Shown here: piece by piece, positions 18,116-27,921 of the stretch
Layout of the letters: every line of letters begins with the position of its first letter
How positions within the stretch are numbered: the stretch's first letter is position 1
NCBI GenBank assembly: GCA_012841015.1
Contig: DUVN01000006.1
Span: 124,001-188,000, forward strand
Reading direction: 5' to 3'
DNA: 64,000 nucleotides
Origin: Clostridiaceae bacterium
Lineage (GTDB): Bacteria > Bacillota > Clostridia > Saccharofermentanales > DTU023
Position numbers and translations under genes: made by a program
The notes under the pieces: model-generated
Seen by the model: only the letters and a program-made list of their open reading frames with translations
Told to the model about the DNA's origin: nothing
The model's database searches: none

Positions 18116-18161
18116 ATTGTCTTAGAATTAAATGAGCAACGCATTCTGAAAGGATTATACC

Positions 18162-20774
18162 GTGTTTAATCAAGATATCCTCATGCTTATCGATGTCCAC
18201 AGCCTGCTCAATCGCGCCTATTACGGTATGGCTGGTCGGAACCGTTTGACAGCACCTGATGGCTTGCCAACAGGTGCTTTGTTTGCATTCATGAATATGC
18301 TTTCGAAATACAAAGAGGAGTTTCAGCCGACACATGTCGTCTCTGCGATGGATGTGCCGGGTGAGACGTTTCGTCATCGCCAGTATGACGCTTATAAAAA
18401 GGGAAGAGGGCCGATGCCTGATGATCTTGCAAGACAAGTGCCTATCGCAAAGGACATGCTCGAAAGCCTAGGTTTTCAACCGGTCGGTTTAGTAGATTAT
18501 GAGGCAGACGATTTGATCGGGACGTTGGCTCAGCTTGGAGAAGAGCGCGGTATGCGCGTTTTCATACTGACTGGCGACCGCGATACACTACAATTGGTCT
18601 CGGATAATACGTCGGTCGTGCTCCTTACGACAAAAAGAGACGGTTCGGAAAGTGAAATGATCACGCCCGAGTCCATGCAGGAAGAATACGGATTATCTCC
18701 TGAACAGTGGGTAGAAGTCAAGGGACTGATGGGTGATGCGTCGGATAATATCCCGGGTGTCCGGGGAGTCGGTCAGAAGACAGCGCTCAAACTTATCAGC
18801 AAATACGGAAGTATTGACGGAGTCTATGAGCATCTCGGTGACATGAAAGGTGCACTTCTGAAGAACTTAACAGAGGGAGAGGAGTCAGCGAGCATGTCGC
18901 GTGATCTTTCCATCATCTGTCGCGATGCTCCACTTGATGGAGCTGATAAACTTCTTTCGACCAATATCGACAGTGCAATAGATCGTGAAGTCCTCGCTCA
19001 GCTCTTGACACGTCTCAATTTTCGCTCTTTTCTTGAGCGGTTCAATCTTCCATCTGCCGATCGCGAGACTGACACAGAACCTCTCAATGTGATCGCCGAT
19101 CGCATCAGTGTATGTGATTCGTTCGAGGCGTGGCTGGCTGAGGTTGCACATGATGTGCCGGTCGCTTTTATGCTGCCCGGAGATGGCAGCGAAGGGCTTT
19201 TGCTCACAGAGCACGTTTGCCTACACGTTTCCGATGCATCGCTGATCGTTCATCTGATCGACCAGAAAGACAATGTGTTCGTCACATGGGACCTTAAACA
19301 GCAGTTGCGTAAAAACGACGCAAAAGCACCGAACCGCCCCATCTTCGATGTCATGATTGCCTCCTATCTATTAAACGAGCTTGGCAGGTCTGATGACATT
19401 GAGTTTGCGCTGCGCGCTTCACTCGGCGATGCGTTTCAACCATTTGAGGATGACACATTACCCTTGTTAAGGGATCGACATGCCGAGCGCAAGCGACTTT
19501 GTCTTTTATTATTGGAGGCGATGCAGCGCCAGAAAGTGCAACTTGCAAAGAGAAAGATCACCCCGCTCGCAGAGATCGAGATGGAGCTTGTCAACGTCTT
19601 AGCCGACATGGAACGGGCAGGTGTTCTCGTCGATGTAAAGGCGCTTGAGGCTGAGTCGGCATCCATGTTGGAAGAGATTGAGTCGCTCGAACAGTCGATC
19701 TATCGCGATGCCGGGAAACGATTCAATATCAACTCGCCACAGCAACTCGCTGAAGTCTTATATGAGGATTTAGGCTTACCGACTGGGCGCAAAAGCTCAC
19801 GAGGCCAGTACAGTACGGCGGCAGATGAGCTTGAACGGTTACGCGGATATCACCCGATCATCGATGCCATCGTCGAGTTTCGCGAGCTGACAAAACTGCG
19901 CGGGACGTTCCTCGAAGGACTCAAGAAAGAAATTAATGATGATGGAAGGATACACACAACGTACAATCAGGCGCTGACGACGACGGGGAGATTGTCAAGC
20001 TCAAATCCTAACCTTCAGAATATCCCTATCCGTACAGAGCGCGGGAAGCGCATTCGCGAGCTATTTATCGCATCGCCAGGATACGTGCTCGTCGGCGCCG
20101 ATTACAGTCAGATCGAGCTTCGCCTCCTTGCACACTTATCGGGTGATAAAAATCTTTCAGATGCTTTTAATGAAGGGCGAGATGTCCATCGTGTCACCGC
20201 CTCTGCTCTATTCGGGAAAGACGAATCAGTCATCGATGCACATGAACGGGGCGTTGCAAAAACAGTCAATTTTAGTATCACGTACGGCATTTCCGATTTT
20301 GGGTTGTCACGCGACCTCGGTATTCCTATTTCGAATGCGCGTCGCCTCATCAAGCTTTATCACGAAAAGTATCCACAAGTAGAGTCGTGGTTAAGTGTTC
20401 AGGGTGAGCTGGCCAAGGAACAAGGATATGTAGAGACGCTCTTCCATCGCAGGCGTTATCTACCTGAATTGCAATCTCAAAATAGAAATATTTATAATTT
20501 CGGCGTGCGTGCCGCAATGAACGCGCCCGTTCAAGGGACAGCGGCAGACTTGATCAAGATCGCTATGGTCAGAGCGTACCGCCTCTTGAAAGAAGAGCAA
20601 TTAGATGCGCGACTCATCTTACAAGTACACGACGAATTGATTTTAGAAGTCTCTGAAGGTGATCAAGAACGCGTCATGATGCTCTTGCGTGAAGTGATGG
20701 AGCAGGCAATGGAGCTCTCTGTTCCGCTGATCGCTGAGGCGAAAGCCGGTCACACATGGGGAGATTTGAGTTAA
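18162..20774 (+). CDS. polA: DNA polymerase I
   Basis: Repair and primer-removal polymerase of 870 residues, starting at GTG after a GAAAGGA site. The 5'-3' exonuclease domain is intact (YEADDLIGTLA, GDASDNIPGV). The polymerase domain shows TTGRLSSSNPNLQNIP, the motif A DYSQIELRLLAHLS, the O-helix KTVNFSITYG and the motif C QVHDELILE. The middle 3'-5' exonuclease domain is present in fold but degenerate: where active enzymes have the Asp-X-Glu pair the sequence reads VAFMLPGDGS, so proofreading is probably lost, as in many Bacillota PolA proteins. coaE follows 47 bases downstream. Confidence 0.97.
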   Translation: MFNQDILMLIDVHSLLNRAYYGMAGRNRLTAPDGLPTGALFAFMNMLSKYKEEFQPTHVVSAMDVPGETFRHRQYDAYKKGRGPMPDDLARQVPIAKDMLESLGFQPVGLVDYEADDLIGTLAQLGEERGMRVFILTGDRDTLQLVSDNTSVVLLTTKRDGSESEMITPESMQEEYGLSPEQWVEVKGLMGDASDNIPGVRGVGQKTALKLISKYGSIDGVYEHLGDMKGALLKNLTEGEESASMSRDLSIICRDAPLDGADKLLSTNIDSAIDREVLAQLLTRLNFRSFLERFNLPSADRETDTEPLNVIADRISVCDSFEAWLAEVAHDVPVAFMLPGDGSEGLLLTEHVCLHVSDASLIVHLIDQKDNVFVTWDLKQQLRKNDAKAPNRPIFDVMIASYLLNELGRSDDIEFALRASLGDAFQPFEDDTLPLLRDRHAERKRLCLLLLEAMQRQKVQLAKRKITPLAEIEMELVNVLADMERAGVLVDVKALEAESASMLEEIESLEQSIYRDAGKRFNINSPQQLAEVLYEDLGLPTGRKSSRGQYSTAADELERLRGYHPIIDAIVEFRELTKLRGTFLEGLKKEINDDGRIHTTYNQALTTTGRLSSSNPNLQNIPIRTERGKRIRELFIASPGYVLVGADYSQIELRLLAHLSGDKNLSDAFNEGRDVHRVTASALFGKDESVIDAHERGVAKTVNFSITYGISDFGLSRDLGIPISNARRLIKLYHEKYPQVESWLSVQGELAKEQGYVETLFHRRRYLPELQSQNRNIYNFGVRAAMNAPVQGTAADLIKIAMVRAYRLLKEEQLDARLILQVHDELILEVSEGDQERVMMLLREVMEQAMELSVPLIAEAKAGHTWGDLS

Positions 20775-20821
20775 CGTGACGGATACTAGCACGTCTATCG
20801 TTTAGAAAGGCGTATGTTCAG

Positions 20822-21457
20822 ATGTTTGTACTCGGCATAACAGGTGGAATCGGAACCGGGAAGAGCGTTGTAGCGTCTATTTGTCGTGCAGCTGGAATAC
20901 AAGTTTTAGATGCTGATGCCATTGCGCACGAATTGACAGATCGAGCGTCTGACACGACAGCGCGTATCGCCGATGTGTTGGGCGCAGATTTAATCGACGA
21001 GAATGGGGCGCTTATCCGTGACAAGATGGCTGATCTCGCTTTTACAGACAAAAGAGCGCTTGATACATTGAGCGCCATTGTCCACGAAGCCGTCATTGCG
21101 ACTGTTGACAGTCGCCTAGAGGAAGCTGAAAAGAAAAAGGCCAAAGCCATCGTCCTTGATGCACCGATTCCAGTTAAGCGTGGTTTTATCGATCATGCTG
21201 ATCAGATATGGGTGATCACTTCTAATGACGATATTCGGCTTGAGCGGCTTAGAAGACGCGGCATGAGCGACAGCGACGCTCTTCGGCGCATCCGCGTTCA
21301 GATGTCACCTGAGCAGTATAGGAAAATCGCTGATTTTGAGATTGTTAACAACGGTACACTTCTTGAATTAGAGGAGAAGGTCCATCGACTCCTACGTCAA
21401 GAGTTCGGGCTACGAGGCATCCCTCTGCCAGGGCTACCAAAGGGCGCTGCAGAGTAA
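20822..21457 (+). CDS. coaE: Dephospho-CoA kinase
   Basis: Catalyses the last step of coenzyme A synthesis, phosphorylating the ribose 3'-hydroxyl of dephospho-CoA. The 211-residue protein begins with the family P-loop GGIGTGKS (8-15), followed by the DADAIAHEL block and, near the end, the RRIRVQMSPEQYRKIADF segment. Length and order are normal. The polA-coaE pairing is common in Bacillota. It converges with ychF, leaving only 10 bases between stop codons. Confidence 0.96.
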   Translation: MFVLGITGGIGTGKSVVASICRAAGIQVLDADAIAHELTDRASDTTARIADVLGADLIDENGALIRDKMADLAFTDKRALDTLSAIVHEAVIATVDSRLEEAEKKKAKAIVLDAPIPVKRGFIDHADQIWVITSNDDIRLERLRRRGMSDSDALRRIRVQMSPEQYRKIADFEIVNNGTLLELEEKVHRLLRQEFGLRGIPLPGLPKGAAE

Positions 21458-21467
21458 ACGATGATCA

Positions 21468-22553
21468 TCACACATTGAACCGAAAAATAATATAATCGCC
21501 CTCACGCACGATATACGTCTTACCTTCTGATCGGATCAAGCCCTTTTCACGCGCTGCGACGAGTGATCCACGTGCGAGCAACTCATCGAGCGAGATCACT
21601 TCAGCGCGAATGAACCCTCTTTTGAAATCGGAGTGAATGGTACCTGCAGCGTCGTATGCCGTTGAACCGCGACGAATCGTCCATGCGTGTGCTTCAATTT
21701 TGTTAGCAGTATAGAAGGAGATCAACCCTAGAAGTTTGTAGGCTTGTTGGACGACACGTATAAGCCCGCCGTTCTCTAAGCCGAGCTCCTCAAGAAAGAG
21801 CGCTTGATCCTCAATCGGAAGTTCCGCGATCTCAGCTTCAATACGCGATGATAGCGGGATGATCACTTTCTCCGTCTTGAACGCACTTCTCAGAGCATTC
21901 AATTGGAGATCACTGAAGGCATCGTTAAACTCTGCGACGTTAGCGACGATCATCTCAGGTTTCAGCGTGAGAAGCGACAGGTGGCGTATGAGTTCACGTT
22001 CGTTCTCTTCTAAAATGAGTTCCCGCGCCGACTTTCCATTGTTTAAGTGTTCGAGAAGTCGCTCGATGACGGCTAGCTCTTCCAACGCCTCACGCGTGTT
22101 GCCTTTGGCGGCTCTTGTAACTTTATCATGGCGACGTTCGAGAATCTCGATATCTGCGAGGATAAGCTCAGTCTCTACCGTACCGTAATCAGATAAAGCG
22201 TCAATCTTTCGCTCGACATGGGCGATATCGCTGTCGTCAAAACAGCGCACGACGTGTAAGAGTGCATCGACCTCTCGTATGTGTGAAAGAAATCGGTTAC
22301 CTAATCCTTCGCCTCGACTTGCGCCTTTGACGAGCCCTGCGATATCGACAAATTCGACCGTCGCGGGAACGATTTTTTCAGAGTGGAAGATATCTGCCAA
22401 AACGGTCAGACGATCATCGCGTACAGGTACGACACCGATGTTTGGTTCAATCGTGCAGAAAGGATAATTGGCGACATGAGCACTTGCATTCGTCAAAGCG
22501 TTAAACAGTGTACTTTTACCGACGTTAGGCAGTCCAATGATACCTAGGTGCAT
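21468..22553 (-). CDS. ychF: Redox-/ribosome-associated ATPase YchF (OLA1 family)
   Basis: A 361-residue Obg-family P-loop protein that prefers ATP to GTP and binds ribosomes. Motifs: GLPNVGKSTLFNALT (P-loop), DIAGLVKGASRGEGLGNRFL (switch region), and a C-terminal TGS-like domain ending YIIFRFNV. The length is standard. A GGGAGG site precedes the ATG, and a TTGATA-17-TAGACT promoter lies upstream on the same strand. Confidence 0.97.
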   Translation of the reverse strand: MHLGIIGLPNVGKSTLFNALTNASAHVANYPFCTIEPNIGVVPVRDDRLTVLADIFHSEKIVPATVEFVDIAGLVKGASRGEGLGNRFLSHIREVDALLHVVRCFDDSDIAHVERKIDALSDYGTVETELILADIEILERRHDKVTRAAKGNTREALEELAVIERLLEHLNNGKSARELILEENERELIRHLSLLTLKPEMIVANVAEFNDAFSDLQLNALRSAFKTEKVIIPLSSRIEAEIAELPIEDQALFLEELGLENGGLIRVVQQAYKLLGLISFYTANKIEAHAWTIRRGSTAYDAAGTIHSDFKRGFIRAEVISLDELLARGSLVAAREKGLIRSEGKTYIVREGDYIIFRFNV

Positions 22554-22624
22554 ATATCCGTGCCTCCCTTGTTTTCAACGTTATTAAAGTGATTGATGGC
22601 GGTCGTTTACGTCATTATTACTCT

Positions 22625-22653
22625 AGTCTATACGCATTTTATATAATTATCAA
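22625..22653 (-). promoter_or_regulatory. Probable ychF promoter
   Basis: Minus strand: TTGATA (22653-22648), a 17-base spacer, TAGACT (22630-22625), about 70 bases before the ychF start codon. Confidence 0.5.
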
Positions 22654-22813
22654 AGAATACCTAGTATGGAAAGCCCGCAATCACCACGAACAACTTTCAG
22701 CTGTTCTGCTCCAACACGATCGATCCTGAAACGGTTGAATGGTTCGCAAAATATTGAATGTGAGTGCGCCATTTTGAGGCGAGCTCTTCCGTCAAAATGA
22801 CGTAACTTGTCAA

Positions 22814-22842
22814 TTGATGACGATATATTGCCAATATATAAA
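22814..22842 (+). promoter_or_regulatory. comM promoter with palindromic operator in the spacer
   Basis: TTGATG (22814-22819), a 17-base spacer, TATAAA (22837-22842). Inside the spacer and reaching into the -10 lies ATATATTG-C-CAATATAT (22823-22839), a perfect inverted repeat with 8-base arms. The placement suits repressor binding. This arrangement also argues for translation starting at 22868 rather than at the ATG at 22814. Confidence 0.5.
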
Positions 22843-22867
22843 CATCAAAGAGCGCCAAACTAGCTTT

Positions 22868-24445
22868 ATGAGTGTCAAGAATTACCACCGTATCCGCTCC
22901 TGCGCCCTCACAGGGCTTGACGGAGTTATTGTCGAGATCGAAGTTTCCATTCTCCCCGGACTCCCTCGATTTGAAGTGACAGGGAGGGGCGACCACGCGA
23001 TCAGCGAATCGCGTGATCGCGTCCGCGCAGCGATTCGCTACAGCGGTTACGAATTTCCGAAGGGGCGTGTCATTGCAGGATATGCGCCCGCGTCATTGCC
23101 GAAACAGGGGAGCGCATTCGATCTTCCGCTCGCCCTTGCCGTCCTAGCTTCATCGGATCAGGCTATCCGGCAAGCCGGATCTCCGGAGACGGCAGCATTT
23201 GGAGAATTATCACTCAACGGCCAAGTAAGACGTGTCCATGGTGCGTTAGGTCGTCTCCTTTCGCTACGAGAGGAGGGGATTCGGCATGTCATCGGGCCCA
23301 TCGACTGTGAAAGAGAAGCACAGGCGGTCGATTCGATTCACTATGAGGGCGTTGAAACGCTTAAGGAAGCAGTATTGCGCTACTCCGGTGTCAGATCGAA
23401 AAGAAAAACCGTAAGATCATCGGGGGAGGTGGAGTCCGAATGCGTCGATGCGGGAGATGCTTTCAACATGATGCGCGGCCAAGCGGAGGGTATGCGCGCC
23501 TGTGTGATCGCTGCGGCAGGGTGGCATCCGATTTTGATGATGGGAGCTCCGGGCTGTGGGAAGACGACTCTTGCCTCGGTCATACCGGAGATTTTGCCCC
23601 CTCTCACGGAGAAGGAGTCGCTTGAGATTTCGAGGATCTATAGCGTAACAGGGAATTCGCCTCATTCAGAAGGTTTGATGAAGAGAAGACCTTTTCGTCA
23701 CACACACCATACGATTACATCGGGAGCTCTCATCGGAGGAGGTATCGTACCGAAGCCAGGAGAGTGCACCCTCGCACACCGCGGTGTTCTCTTTCTCGAT
23801 GAAGTAACGGAGATACAACCGCGTGTCCTCGACGCCCTACGTGAGCCTCTCGAAACGGGCAAGATTCATCTTGCCCGCGCCGAGTGGAACGCTGTATTTC
23901 CAGCTGATTTTCTTTTCGTGGCGGCATGTAATCCGTGTCGATGCGGCTATCTTTTAGAGCCATTCGGGCGGTGTCGCTGTGACGATGCGGCCGTGCGACG
24001 TCACTTATCACGTATCAGTGGTCCATTATTCGATCGTTTTGATCTTGTCGTCTTTTTGACGCGTGTCGAGACACAAGACCTTCTGACTGTGCCTGATCCT
24101 GAATCAGAACAATCTTCATCCGGCGTGCATGAGACGCGAGAGCTTGTTGAAGGTGCGTGGGCGATGCAGAGAGAGCGGGCATCGAAGCGCGGGCTTGTTA
24201 ACTTTCATAATGCAAAAGTTCAAATATCAGATCCTGAGCGCTTTTTTGCTATCAGTGACGAGGCGATGAAATTTGCCATCGATATTACAGACCGTGCGCT
24301 TTTGTCAGTACGGTCATTCTTTTCAATTCTACGCATTGCGCGAACGATTGCCGACTTAGAGCAACGTGAACACGTAAGAGAGATCGACATCGCTGAAGCG
24401 TACCATTTCAAGGCGCGGCTGCCGTTTGTATCGCCTCAAGGATAG
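22868..24445 (+). CDS. comM: YifB/ComM-type Mg-chelatase-like AAA+ ATPase
   Basis: A 525-residue ATPase of the ComM family, which acts as a branch-migration helicase during natural transformation in the studied proteobacteria. An N-terminal Lon-protease-like fold (ALTGLDGVIVEIEV, SESRDRVRAAI) precedes the AAA+ module with P-loop GAPGCGKT (226-233), Walker B VLFLDEVTE, and the C-terminal ACNPCRCG four-Cys region. The start at 22868 matches the family N-terminus; the open frame begins 54 bases earlier but there overlaps the promoter. It is followed 8 bases later by dprA, another transformation gene. Confidence 0.93.
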   Translation: MSVKNYHRIRSCALTGLDGVIVEIEVSILPGLPRFEVTGRGDHAISESRDRVRAAIRYSGYEFPKGRVIAGYAPASLPKQGSAFDLPLALAVLASSDQAIRQAGSPETAAFGELSLNGQVRRVHGALGRLLSLREEGIRHVIGPIDCEREAQAVDSIHYEGVETLKEAVLRYSGVRSKRKTVRSSGEVESECVDAGDAFNMMRGQAEGMRACVIAAAGWHPILMMGAPGCGKTTLASVIPEILPPLTEKESLEISRIYSVTGNSPHSEGLMKRRPFRHTHHTITSGALIGGGIVPKPGECTLAHRGVLFLDEVTEIQPRVLDALREPLETGKIHLARAEWNAVFPADFLFVAACNPCRCGYLLEPFGRCRCDDAAVRRHLSRISGPLFDRFDLVVFLTRVETQDLLTVPDPESEQSSSGVHETRELVEGAWAMQRERASKRGLVNFHNAKVQISDPERFFAISDEAMKFAIDITDRALLSVRSFFSILRIARTIADLEQREHVREIDIAEAYHFKARLPFVSPQG

Positions 24446-24453
24446 GTAGATGT

Positions 24454-25578
24454 ATGGATACGACACGGTGGAAGATCGCAACTGCTTTTACGAAGGCCGC
24501 CTCATCACTTCGCATGTCACAACGTGAGCGTGCAATCATATTAGAGAATTCAAAGGGTCTTGAATACTTAAGAGAGCAGTTACTCATGACGAGAGATGAA
24601 TCACCACAACATGGTGAACTTTATCGACGTTTCATGAGTGAATTATCAGGCACAACGACCCTCTTACTGAGCAATCGTGATCGTATCATTTCGATTGTCG
24701 ATGGTGAGTATCCTCAACGCTTGCTTCACACAGATCAGCCACCTTCAATCTTGTTTTTTCGTGGAGAGAGCCTTGCAGAGCTACACAGCTCATTTATTAT
24801 CACCGTTATCGGTACACGTAATCCGTCCTTTTACGGCCTAGAGGTGACTAAAAAATTATGTACTGAGATGGCTCGCCGCGACATTACGATTGTATCGGGC
24901 GGAGCACGAGGCATCGACGGACAGGCGCACAGTTCAGCGCTTGCGGTAGGAAAGGCGACGATCGCCGTCCTAGGATGTGGCGTCGATGTATCGTACCCTA
25001 AAGAACACACCCATCTTTTTGAACAGATCGCAGAAACAGGTGCGCTCGTCTCTGAATATCCATTGGGGACCTTACCGCGCAGGCATCATTTCCCTGCTAG
25101 GAATAGGATTTTGGCGGGGCTTTGCGACGTCGTGCTCGTGACAGAGGCATCGCGCTTTAGCGGAACGTTGATCACGGCAGGTTTTGCCGCTGATTACGGT
25201 AGAGACGTCTGTGCTGTGCCTGGATCAATCTTGAGTGGGTCAAGCAGAAGTTGTCATGATCTTATTCGAGAGGGTGCCGTTATCGTCGAATCGATTGACG
25301 ACATTCCCCGTATGCCTGCGCATCCTGCTCATGTTCGGGGCGCGACCAATCGAACGCCTCAACGTCCAGAGGCAGAGAGAAGACGAACTGAGATGAATCG
25401 AGAGGAGGTATGTATTTTAAATCTATTAGAGGCTGCACCGCGAACACTTCATGCCATTTCTGAACACTGCCAAATTGATCTTCGTACGACGGCTCTCTCC
25501 TTAGCGACATTACAGAGCAGAGGCCTTGTACGTCTCTATCGGGGCTTATATGTGCGATCACGTGGCATGTGTGAGTGA
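24454..25578 (+). CDS. dprA: DNA processing protein DprA
   Basis: Loads RecA on incoming single-stranded DNA during transformation. The 374-residue protein shows the Rossmann core: VIGTRNPSFYGLEV, then VSGGARGIDGQAHSSAL and the FPARNRILAGL block, followed by ALITAGFAADYGR-like and VPGS motifs. A C-terminal winged-helix-like domain (about 310-374) is present. The comM-dprA-topA order is typical of Bacillota. Other competence genes are not in this window, so competence cannot be judged. Confidence 0.96.
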   Translation: MDTTRWKIATAFTKAASSLRMSQRERAIILENSKGLEYLREQLLMTRDESPQHGELYRRFMSELSGTTTLLLSNRDRIISIVDGEYPQRLLHTDQPPSILFFRGESLAELHSSFIITVIGTRNPSFYGLEVTKKLCTEMARRDITIVSGGARGIDGQAHSSALAVGKATIAVLGCGVDVSYPKEHTHLFEQIAETGALVSEYPLGTLPRRHHFPARNRILAGLCDVVLVTEASRFSGTLITAGFAADYGRDVCAVPGSILSGSSRSCHDLIREGAVIVESIDDIPRMPAHPAHVRGATNRTPQRPEAERRRTEMNREEVCILNLLEAAPRTLHAISEHCQIDLRTTALSLATLQSRGLVRLYRGLYVRSRGMCE

Positions 25579-25608
25579 GATTGTTTGCTAGTATTTTATA
25601 CTTAATCT

Positions 25609-25639
25609 TTGACAGTATCGCTTTTCTCGTGTATATAAT
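25609..25639 (+). promoter_or_regulatory. topA promoter
   Basis: TTGACA (25609-25614), a 17-base spacer, TATATA (25632-25637); TATAAT at 25634-25639 gives a 19-base alternative. About 30 bases upstream of topA. Confidence 0.75.
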
Positions 25640-25668
25640 GTTTGATTTCAGACGGGAGAATGAGTTGA

Positions 25669-27921
25669 ATGAGTAAACGAACACTTGTGGTTGTAGAGTC
25701 GCCTGCCAAAGCAAAGACAATAGCACGCTATCTCGGTCCATCTTTCGATGTCCGATCCTCTGTTGGCCATATACGCGATCTTCCAGCCTCAACGATTGGC
25801 GTCGATGTCAAGAATAAGTTTAAGCCGATGTACATCATCATGCCGGGCAAGGATAAGATCGTCAAAGAACTTAAAGGCGCAAAAGAGAAGTCGGACCGAG
25901 TTCTCCTTGCAACAGACCCTGATCGCGAAGGTGAGGCGATCGCTTGGCATTTAGCACATATACTCAATATTGAACCAGGAGATCATTGCCGCATCGCTTT
26001 TCATGAGATAACGGGTAAGGCAGTCAATGAAGCGATTAATCATCCGCGTCCCATTGATCTCGATCTCGTCAATGCACAACAGTCTAGACGTATCCTTGAT
26101 AGACTTGTTGGTTACGAACTAAGTCCATTGCTCTGGCAGAAGATTAGGAGAGGGTTATCGGCAGGCCGCGTCCAGTCAGTCGCTACGCGACTCGTCGTTA
26201 TGCGCGAGCGTGAAATCGATGCCTTTGTACCGGAAGAGTATTGGAAGCTGAGAGTCTTATTAAAACAAAATCGAGAAGATTCACCTTTTTCTGCACTGTA
26301 TCAGGGCATTAAGAAGAGTAGCCGCGTTTCACGCGTCAAATTGACGTCGAAAGACGATCTCGACAAGCTCCTCGACGAACTAAAAGGTAAAGACTACGTA
26401 GTCGATCTCGTCAAGCCCAGCCAGCGCAAGCGTAGACCTTACGCTCCCTATACGACGAGTACGCTTCAGCAGGCTGGATCTCGCACGTTGGGGTTCACGT
26501 CGAGGCGCACAATGCGAGCCGCTCAGGCTCTCTACGAGGGGTTGACACTGGGCCCTTACGGACATACATCGCTTGTGACATACATCCGTACAGACTCAGT
26601 CCGCGTTTCAGCTGACGCTGTCCAGTCTGCAAGAGAATTGATACGGGCGACGTATGGTGAGGAATATTTACCGAAAAGAGTTCCCGTTTACAAGAATAAG
26701 AGCAGTGCCCAAGACGCACACGAGGCGATACGCCCGTCGCACTTTGACTTGCCACCTTCACGCGTGCGAGACTATTTGTCGTCCGATCAGATTAAAATCT
26801 ATGAATTGATCTGGAATCGCTTTATCGCATCACAGATGGAGCCTGCTCTTTATGAACGTGTCACTGTCGATATTCTCGCAGATAGTCACCTCTTCCGTTC
26901 GAGAGGTGAGAAGCTCGTATTTCCAGGTTGGCTCCGTCAATACGGTATCACGGAAAGCGAGAAAAGCGATCAGGATAAGAAAGAGGGGCGAGAGGATGAC
27001 GACGATCCTGAAATTGTTGATCTGCCTGACCTAAAAGAGGGCGAATGCCTCCTTGTCGATAAACTCGTACCAGAGCAAAAATTCACACAGCCGCCGCCTC
27101 GCTACACGGAGGCGTCATTGATTAGCGCGATGGAAGAGCTTGGGATCGGACGTCCCTCGACGTATGCACCGACGATATCGACGCTTTTTGACCGTCTGTA
27201 CGTAGAGCGCGAAGGGCGGCAAATTAAGCCGACGGAGCTAGGTGTGACAGTCACCACAATGCTCGAGGCGAATTTTGCTAACATTGTTGATACTGATTTT
27301 ACGGCAGATCTGGAAAAGGAACTCGATGAAGTCGAATCGGGTGAACAGGACTGGATTGAGCTTTTAGAGAAATTCTATGGACCTTTCCATCAGGATGTTG
27401 CCAAAGCAAAGAAGACAATTGAGAAAATCGTCATTGAGGATGAACCGACCGGCAGGAAGTGCCCTGCGTGCGGTGATGGCGATCTCGTAATTCGCGTCGG
27501 GCGTTATGGTAGATTTATCGCCTGTACACGCTATCCTGATTGCACATACACAGAAACAATCTCAGAAGAAACGAAATCGCATTGCCCGAAATGTCAGTCA
27601 CCAATCAGAGTTCGCAAGATTCGTCGCGGCAATCAGCTTTTCTTCTGCGACAAGACAAATGACCCTGACTGTGATTTTACGAGCTTTGATTTGCCGATAG
27701 ACGGTAAGGTATGTGATACGTGCGGTAGCTACATGGTTAAGAAGAGATTTCGTGGACGTCTCTACGAGCGATGCAGCAATAAAGAATGCCCTACAAACGC
27801 AAGCAAAAAGACGACATCAAAAGGGTCATCTGCAGGCAAAAAAACGAAGATGGCAACGAAAAAAAAGTCCACCACAAAAGAGAAGACAAAAGATAAGAAG
27901 ATTGAGGAAGTAGAAGATTGA
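25669..27921 (+). CDS. topA: DNA topoisomerase I
   Basis: Type IA topoisomerase that relaxes negative supercoils. The 750-residue protein has the N-terminal TOPRIM domain (VVVESPAKAKTI; ATDPDREGEAIAWHL) and the catalytic tyrosine in YIRTDS (Tyr305). Three C-terminal four-Cys zinc ribbons follow (beginning CPACGDG, CPKCQS and CDTCGS) and a Lys/Thr-rich basic tail of about 40 residues ends the protein. The tail and zinc ribbons are normal in Bacillota. The stop overlaps the TTG start of the next gene, giving translational coupling. Confidence 0.98.
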   Translation: MSKRTLVVVESPAKAKTIARYLGPSFDVRSSVGHIRDLPASTIGVDVKNKFKPMYIIMPGKDKIVKELKGAKEKSDRVLLATDPDREGEAIAWHLAHILNIEPGDHCRIAFHEITGKAVNEAINHPRPIDLDLVNAQQSRRILDRLVGYELSPLLWQKIRRGLSAGRVQSVATRLVVMREREIDAFVPEEYWKLRVLLKQNREDSPFSALYQGIKKSSRVSRVKLTSKDDLDKLLDELKGKDYVVDLVKPSQRKRRPYAPYTTSTLQQAGSRTLGFTSRRTMRAAQALYEGLTLGPYGHTSLVTYIRTDSVRVSADAVQSARELIRATYGEEYLPKRVPVYKNKSSAQDAHEAIRPSHFDLPPSRVRDYLSSDQIKIYELIWNRFIASQMEPALYERVTVDILADSHLFRSRGEKLVFPGWLRQYGITESEKSDQDKKEGREDDDDPEIVDLPDLKEGECLLVDKLVPEQKFTQPPPRYTEASLISAMEELGIGRPSTYAPTISTLFDRLYVEREGRQIKPTELGVTVTTMLEANFANIVDTDFTADLEKELDEVESGEQDWIELLEKFYGPFHQDVAKAKKTIEKIVIEDEPTGRKCPACGDGDLVIRVGRYGRFIACTRYPDCTYTETISEETKSHCPKCQSPIRVRKIRRGNQLFFCDKTNDPDCDFTSFDLPIDGKVCDTCGSYMVKKRFRGRLYERCSNKECPTNASKKTTSKGSSAGKKTKMATKKKSTTKEKTKDKKIEEVED

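Larger units (their letters stand above)
22554..22867. other. Divergent intergenic region ychF/comM
   Basis: A 314-base gap holding the promoters of both divergent genes and a perfect 17-base palindrome on the comM side. No RNA gene or convincing reading frame was seen; a minus-strand open frame across 22697-22996 runs into comM and has no recognisable product. Confidence 0.6.

Noticed and set aside
22697..22996. Minus-strand 99-residue frame in the ychF/comM gap
   Set aside because: It runs into comM on the opposite strand and covers the comM promoter; no family match.
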